DNA from: Nematopogon swammerdamellus
Lineage: Eukaryota; Arthropoda; Insecta; Lepidoptera; Adelidae
DNA length: 64,000 nt
Reading direction: 5' to 3'
Assembly: GCA_946902875.1 (NCBI GenBank)
Contig: OX336348.1
Coordinates: 16,331,741-16,395,740, forward strand
Shown piece after piece: positions 59,245 through 64,000 of this stretch. Positions within the stretch are counted from its first letter, which is position 1; the number at the start of each line of letters is the position of its first letter. Under the pieces are notes generated by a model. That model was not told the origin of the DNA, searched no databases, and was given only the letters and a program-made list of their open reading frames with translations. Both the position numbers and the translations under genes were made by a program.

Positions 59245-61731
59245 TTACATAATATTATTGTCTTCACTGTCAGGAGGCAGATTTCCACTCAGAAATTTGT
59301 TCATTATTTTTGTGGTTTCAATTGCAGCCTGTTGTTGGAGTATTTCTAATTTTATACCAGCGTCTAAATTTTTTATGTGTTTCTCTGTTGATTTATTTAT
59401 AATTCCTGTAGTGCCTATAACTATTGGGACGATTTCGACTCTTGTATTCCACAATCTTTGGACCTCAATTTTTAGTGCGTAGTATTTAGTAAGTTTTTCA
59501 TTTTCCTTCCTAGTGAGGTTATAATCGGACGGTACTGTGATATCGATAAGGTAAGTTCTGTTTTTATTTTTGTCTACATATATGAGGTCTGGTCGATTGT
59601 TAGGTAACGCATAATCTGTGGTGACAGCAATCTCCCATATTAGTTTAAATTCTTCATTTTCCACCACATGAGGTTCACTTAATGGGCATTTCCACCAAAA
59701 TTTAGGTGTTTCGAACTTGTGTTTCTTGAGTAAATTCCAGTAAACGTATTTGACTAGTTGATTATGTCTTTTTAGGTATAGTGGCTGTACTAATATTTTG
59801 CATCCTGAGATAATATGCCTGACTGTTTCATCTTTTTCATGACATAATCGGCATCGTCCGTCTGTATCAAGTTTTAAAATATCTCGTTCAAACTGTTTTG
59901 TTCTAACCGATTGTTCTTGTATTACAAAGATTTTAGATTCCATTTGGGGAGATGTAGGTTGTTTTTTTTGCCACAAAAAAGATTTTTCAATATCTGTATT
60001 TTTGTTCATCAGTACCTCTCTCACAATGTGACCATGTAATGGCTTTTCTTTCCAATTTTCTTTGGATCGTTCAGTCTGTTTTTTGTGGATTAAGATTTCA
60101 TCTTCCGTGGGTAGTTCGATATTAAGTTTTTGTCTAAATTTTTTACCTTGTGATATTATGTTATATAGGCGTTTTTCCTTATCATGATCAACAATTACTT
60201 TTAGGACGTTGTCATTTTTGTCATCTAAATATTTTTCCATTTTAATAGTTAATTTGATATATAGATTTTCTATGTTTAATAGGCCTCTTCCTCCTTCATT
60301 GACTGGTAAATATAGTCTTTCTGTGTTTGATTTTTGTTGATGCATGTTATATATGTTTAGGAGTTTCCTGGTTTTTCTGTAATTTTTTTTAAAGTCATCC
60401 ATAGTATAATTTATTACATGGAAAGTATATATAAGAACCGGTGTTGCGTATGTATTTATGGCCTTTATAATATTTCTCGAGTTCAATGTAGATTGGATGA
60501 TTTTTCTTACTCTTCTTATGTATTCATTTTTCTTCTCTTCTATTATTTGTTTGTGGTTGATTTCCCCATTTTCATCAATGCCAAGGTATTTATATTTTTT
60601 GTTATTTAAGGCTTCAAATTTGTTTCCATCAAGCAGTATATGGTCTTCACCACCTTCAGCATTTATTCTTATACTACCTTTTATTTCTAATACCTTACAT
60701 TTTTCTAAGCCAAATTCCATTCCAATTCGTTTGGAGTATATTTCTACGGTATCAATTAGATTTGATAGCTGATATTTATTTGCAGCGTATAGTTTTATAT
60801 CATCCATGTAGAAGAGGTGATTAATTATTTGGCCACTTCTTAAAATATATCCGGTTTTTTCATATTCACTCAGTAATTTTGATAGTGGGTTAAGACATAG
60901 ACAAAAAAGTAAAGGGGACAGAGAATCTCCTTGAAATATTCCTCGTTTTATAACTATTAGCTTTGTTGTAATTCTTGAGTCAGTGCTTATTGTATTCATA
61001 ATCACTTGCCATGTTTTCATAACTTTTGATATACAATTTGTAATTACGTCAGGGCATTTATATATTTTGAGGATGAAAATAATCCATTCATGTGGTACCG
61101 AATCATATGCTTTTTTGTAATCTATCCACGCCATGTTTAGGTTTTTCTTGTATGTGTTTGTATCTTCTAAAATAGATTTATTGACAATTAAATGATTTTT
61201 GCAACCTCTCGCTCCCCATTTACAACCTCTTTGGTAGGGAGTCATTATATCATTGGCATTACAATGTTTGTATATTTCTACATATAGGATATATGTAAAT
61301 AATTTGTAAGTGGTTGGTAAGCATGCAATCGGCCTCCAATTTTTTGGATCATTTTTATTCGTATTTTTTGGGATTAAAGTGACCATACCTGTTGTAAGCC
61401 ACGGATCTATCTGTTCTTCTTTATTAAGAACTTTGTTAAAGTAATGCAGTATGTATGGATGTGCACTGGTAAAATATTTGAGGTAATAGTTTTGTAATTT
61501 GTCTATTCCGGGGGTCTTCCAGTTTTTTAGATTTCTTATTGCATCTTTGAATGCTGCATCATTTATTGCATTACAATTGTTACTCTGGATTATTGGTATT
61601 TTATCTGCAATTGTTTGTATCATAATATTCAACTTATCAATGTTAACAGGCTCACTGTAAATTGTTGACCAAAATTCTTCTATTTCGTTCTTTGTTGGGA
61701 TTTCTTTTGGAGTTATATTTTTTTCAAACAT
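59245..61731 (-). pseudogene. R4/Dong-like RT and endonuclease ORF
   Basis: 828 codons without a stop. Reverse transcriptase: LKNWKTPGIDKLQNYYLKYF near 70-90, NWRPIACLPTTYKL near 131, AWIDYKKAYDSVPHEW near 203, KRGIFQGDSLSPLLFCL near 255, YMDDIKLYA near 307. Thumb region YATPVLIYTFHVINY near 432. Zinc-finger-like CRLCHEKDETVRHIISGC near 627-645. Endonuclease RPDLIYVDKNKNRTYLIDIT near 710-735. The enzyme copies its RNA at a nicked target. It is joined to the N-terminal frame (61713-62460) through one homopolymer: a 10-A run near 61780 has slipped, so this is nearly intact and may be a young copy. Confidence 0.9.
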
Positions 61732-62460
61732 TTTCCTGTAGAATTTTCGTTCATTTTGTTTAAATAATATATTTTCTTTTTTTTTTTATTCTCATTTTCA
61801 TACCGTTTGATTCTTCCCGCATACATTTTGATTTTTTGTTTGAGTAGTTCAATTATATTGTATAACATTATATCAGTTGTTATATTATACTTTTTATATA
61901 GGTTGTCCTTGATATTTCTCATTCTCCTGCTAGTAACACCACGTGAAATTTCGATCAGTTGTCCAAGGTTTTTTCTCAATATTTCAATTTTATCTTGTAT
62001 TCTCTTTTTCCAAACTGGGACCTGATTACTATTGTTAAACGATTTTTCAAGTATTTTCTGTTTGTTTTCTTTGATAACTGTCATCGCTGCTGAGTAGAGG
62101 ATTATGTTTAATTCTGTTATGCTCATGTTAAATGTTAATATATTTGGTAAATATGCATTTATTTCATTGACATTTTGTATGAATTGTTTGTTTATCATTC
62201 CTTTCGGTAAGTATTGTCTTTCATTTATGTCAATTTTCTTTATTTCTTCTATTGTATTTATTAAATTCTTTATTATATGACTTCTGTCATTACATAAATT
62301 TGATTCCGAATTATAATTGTTATTCATATTATAATTGGTTATATTTGGTGAGAATATATTGAAGGAGACATCTTCATTTATTTCTGCTATAGTGCCTGTC
62401 CTCTGTGGATTAGCAGCTGTATACTCGGTTCCATATGAATGGTCAGCATTCTGTTCTTTT
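61713..62460 (-). pseudogene. R4/Dong-like ORF, N-terminal linker
   Basis: From the (TA)n end inward: [20 protein letters not shown], an Asn-rich linker, PKGMINKQFIQNVNEINAYL, PVWKKRIQDKIEILRKNLGQ, LIEISRGVTSRRMRNIKDNL and KIKMYAGRIKRYENENKKKK. It corresponds to residues after the second Myb-like domain of the copy at 49088, so both DNA-binding domains are absent here. The IYIY run at the start of the open frame is the microsatellite, not protein. Confidence 0.75.
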
Positions 62461-62562
<102 letters not shown>

Positions 62563-62574
62563 TACCAGAGCACA

Positions 62575-63180
62575 ACTATGTGGTGGAAGTGCCCCCTTAG
62601 TGAACCACATGTCAAAGAAAACTCCAGTGCAAAAATAATGTGGGAAATTCCAGTTCTCACCGACTATCCTCTAATATAATAGACCGGACATAATAAATAC
62701 TGATAAAATAAATAATAGAACTTTCCTCACAGATGTTACAGTGCCCTCCGATTATAATGTTATAAAAAAAGAGACAGAAAAGCTTACCAAATATTATGCA
62801 CTCAGAATTGAAATTGAAAGGTTATGGAAAACGAAAGCAAAAATTATACCAATAGTTATTGGAACTACAGGAATTGTTGGCAAATCTATAGACAAATACA
62901 TTTCGGATTTAAAAGCAGATATCAAAATTGAAATTTTACAACAACAAGCTGCTATACATACATGCAATATAATGACAAAATTTATGACCGGCTATTTGGA
63001 AGAATTACAAGGAAACAACAATCACACCACTGATGACTAATATGTACCACTAATATCTACAAGTATCCACTAATATCTCCCAAGGTGATCTTGGGCGGGG
63101 ATGATGAAGATTGTCCAGCCAAAACCCAACGATGGCTGAGGTTCAAAAAACTTGGACGAGGACGTATATATATCCATACT
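62575..63180 (+). mobile_element. R4/Dong-like 3' fragment (plus, second subfamily)
   Basis: Reads [29 protein letters not shown], a stop, then INNRTFLTDVTVPSDYNVIK, KYYALRIEIERLWKTKAKII, PIVIGTTGIVGKSID and a Q-rich helix, ending at TAA 63038-63040. The 3' untranslated part (CTCCCAAGGTGATCTTGGGC, a small hairpin) ends at TATATATATCC. It is 5'-truncated at the (TA)n tract. The Asp pairs of the endonuclease core are retained, but the upstream stop kills it. Confidence 0.85.
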
Positions 63181-63189
63181 TCCATACTA

Positions 63190-64000
63190 ATATTATAAAT
63201 TCGAAAGTAACTCTGTTGTCTGTCTGTCTGTTACCTTTTTACGCCTAAACCGCTGAACAGATTTCGATAAAATATTGCACGGAGATGAATTGCATACTGA
63301 GGAAGGACATAGGCTACCTTTTGTCTCAAAAAACAACCCTGAAAGGGGTGAAATGGAAATCCCCTATTTCGATGAAAGTTTGTATGGGGAACCCATGCAT
63401 TTCTCAAGTTAGGGATATGACAATTCATATTTAGGCTTTTGGTATGAAATAATGAATTACGTGTTTCAGCGTTTTTGCTATCTCAACCCTTAAATTAAAA
63501 TAGGGGATGATTTCAAAATTAGATTTTAGGATTTTATAAAATTTTGTACGGAGATGAATTGCATCCTGAGGAAGGACATAGGCTACCTTTTGTCTTAAGG
63601 AGGAAAAAACAACCCTTAAGGAGGTGAAATAGGGGATGAAAGTTTGTATGGGGAACCTATCATTTCTCAAGTTAGGGATATGACAATTCATATTTAGGCT
63701 TTTGGTATGAAATAAAGAATTACGTGTTTCAGCGTTTTTGTTAAATCAACCCTTAAATTATAATAGGGGATGATTTCAAAATTAGATTTAGGATTTTAAA
63801 TGATTTTAAATAATTTCACCATACTGGTGGTGGCTTTGAAGAGGGGGGTTGAGGTAGGGGGGGAGATGCCCGCGGGGAGAGGGGAAGGAAGGATAATTTA
63901 ATGAAATGAAGGGTGGAAGTTTGTATGGGAGTATTGGTTTTTTTATAGGTAGGAAGTTGAAAATCATAATTATAGCTACTCATCATAAATAAATAATGAC
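63190..64000 (+). repeat. Dispersed repeat with 270-bp tandem units
   Basis: Begins CATACTAATATTATAAATTC and GTCTGTCTGTCTGTTACC, a common lepidopteran repeat start. GGAGATGAATTGCAT with ACTGAGGAAGGACATAGGCT follows at 63281 and again at 63550, each with GAAAGTTTGTATGGGGAACC and ATATTTAGGCTTTTGGTATG further on. A third, weaker unit runs to the window end. Non-coding. Confidence 0.75.

Overview
This looks like a window from an insect nuclear genome, most likely a moth or butterfly. The evidence is spliced genes, a muscle titin-family gene in pieces, dense retrotransposons and DNA transposons, and several repeat modules I associate with Lepidoptera. There is no bacterial or phage gene organisation. 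Almost all of it is mobile or repetitive DNA. The only clearly conserved cellular gene is a three-exon piece of a twitchin-like sarcomeric gene on the minus strand at 54.3-55.2 kb.

Layout. 0-3 kb: a tRNA-headed SINE duplicated in tandem, then an internally deleted BEL/Pao element with 202-bp LTRs. 3-8 kb: AT-rich DNA without genes. 8.2-9.5 kb: a 68-bp minisatellite ending in a Helitron-like 3' terminus, and a copy of an unclassified 1.1-kb element (called family U below). 9.5-13.3 kb: a 130-bp satellite array interrupted by a SINE and a LINE tail. 14.1-14.8 kb: a candidate cysteine-repeat gene. 15.5-16.1 kb: (CCTAT)n. 17.3-20.9 kb: an SGNH-like fragment and an ORF1-only retrotransposon. 21-25.6 kb: a mariner-like relic, a family-B DNA polymerase relic of Polinton/adintovirus type, and small unrecognised genes next to it. 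26.5-29 kb: BEL and LINE relics. 29.1-32.2 kb: the same 130-bp satellite in opposite orientation with the same flank. 32.2-33.1 kb: the end of a PIF1-type helicase gene and a long inverted repeat. 34.4-38.6 kb: family U, a 100-bp satellite and degenerate repeats.

39.2-51.8 kb is a nest. An R4/Dong-like non-LTR retrotransposon (minus) is split by a Ty3/gypsy element with an intact 1522-codon gag-pol and by a 2.74-kb non-coding element that itself holds an 828-bp solo LTR. Across a (TA)n tract lies a second R4/Dong-like copy (plus), broken by two very small insertions: a 52-bp retroposon and a 66-bp perfect palindrome with an 8-bp target duplication. 52-53.2 kb: a candidate first exon and a second 68-bp minisatellite. 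55.4-56.8 kb: a hAT element. 57-58.4 kb: the second full-length family U copy. 58.4-63.1 kb: more R4/Dong-like copies, again back to back at a long (TA)n tract. 63.2-64 kb: a 270-bp tandem repeat.

The genes do not form one pathway. What links the window is layered insertion. Target duplications and interrupted reading frames let the order of events be read at several places. Everything is based on reading the sequence; no database search or folding program was run.
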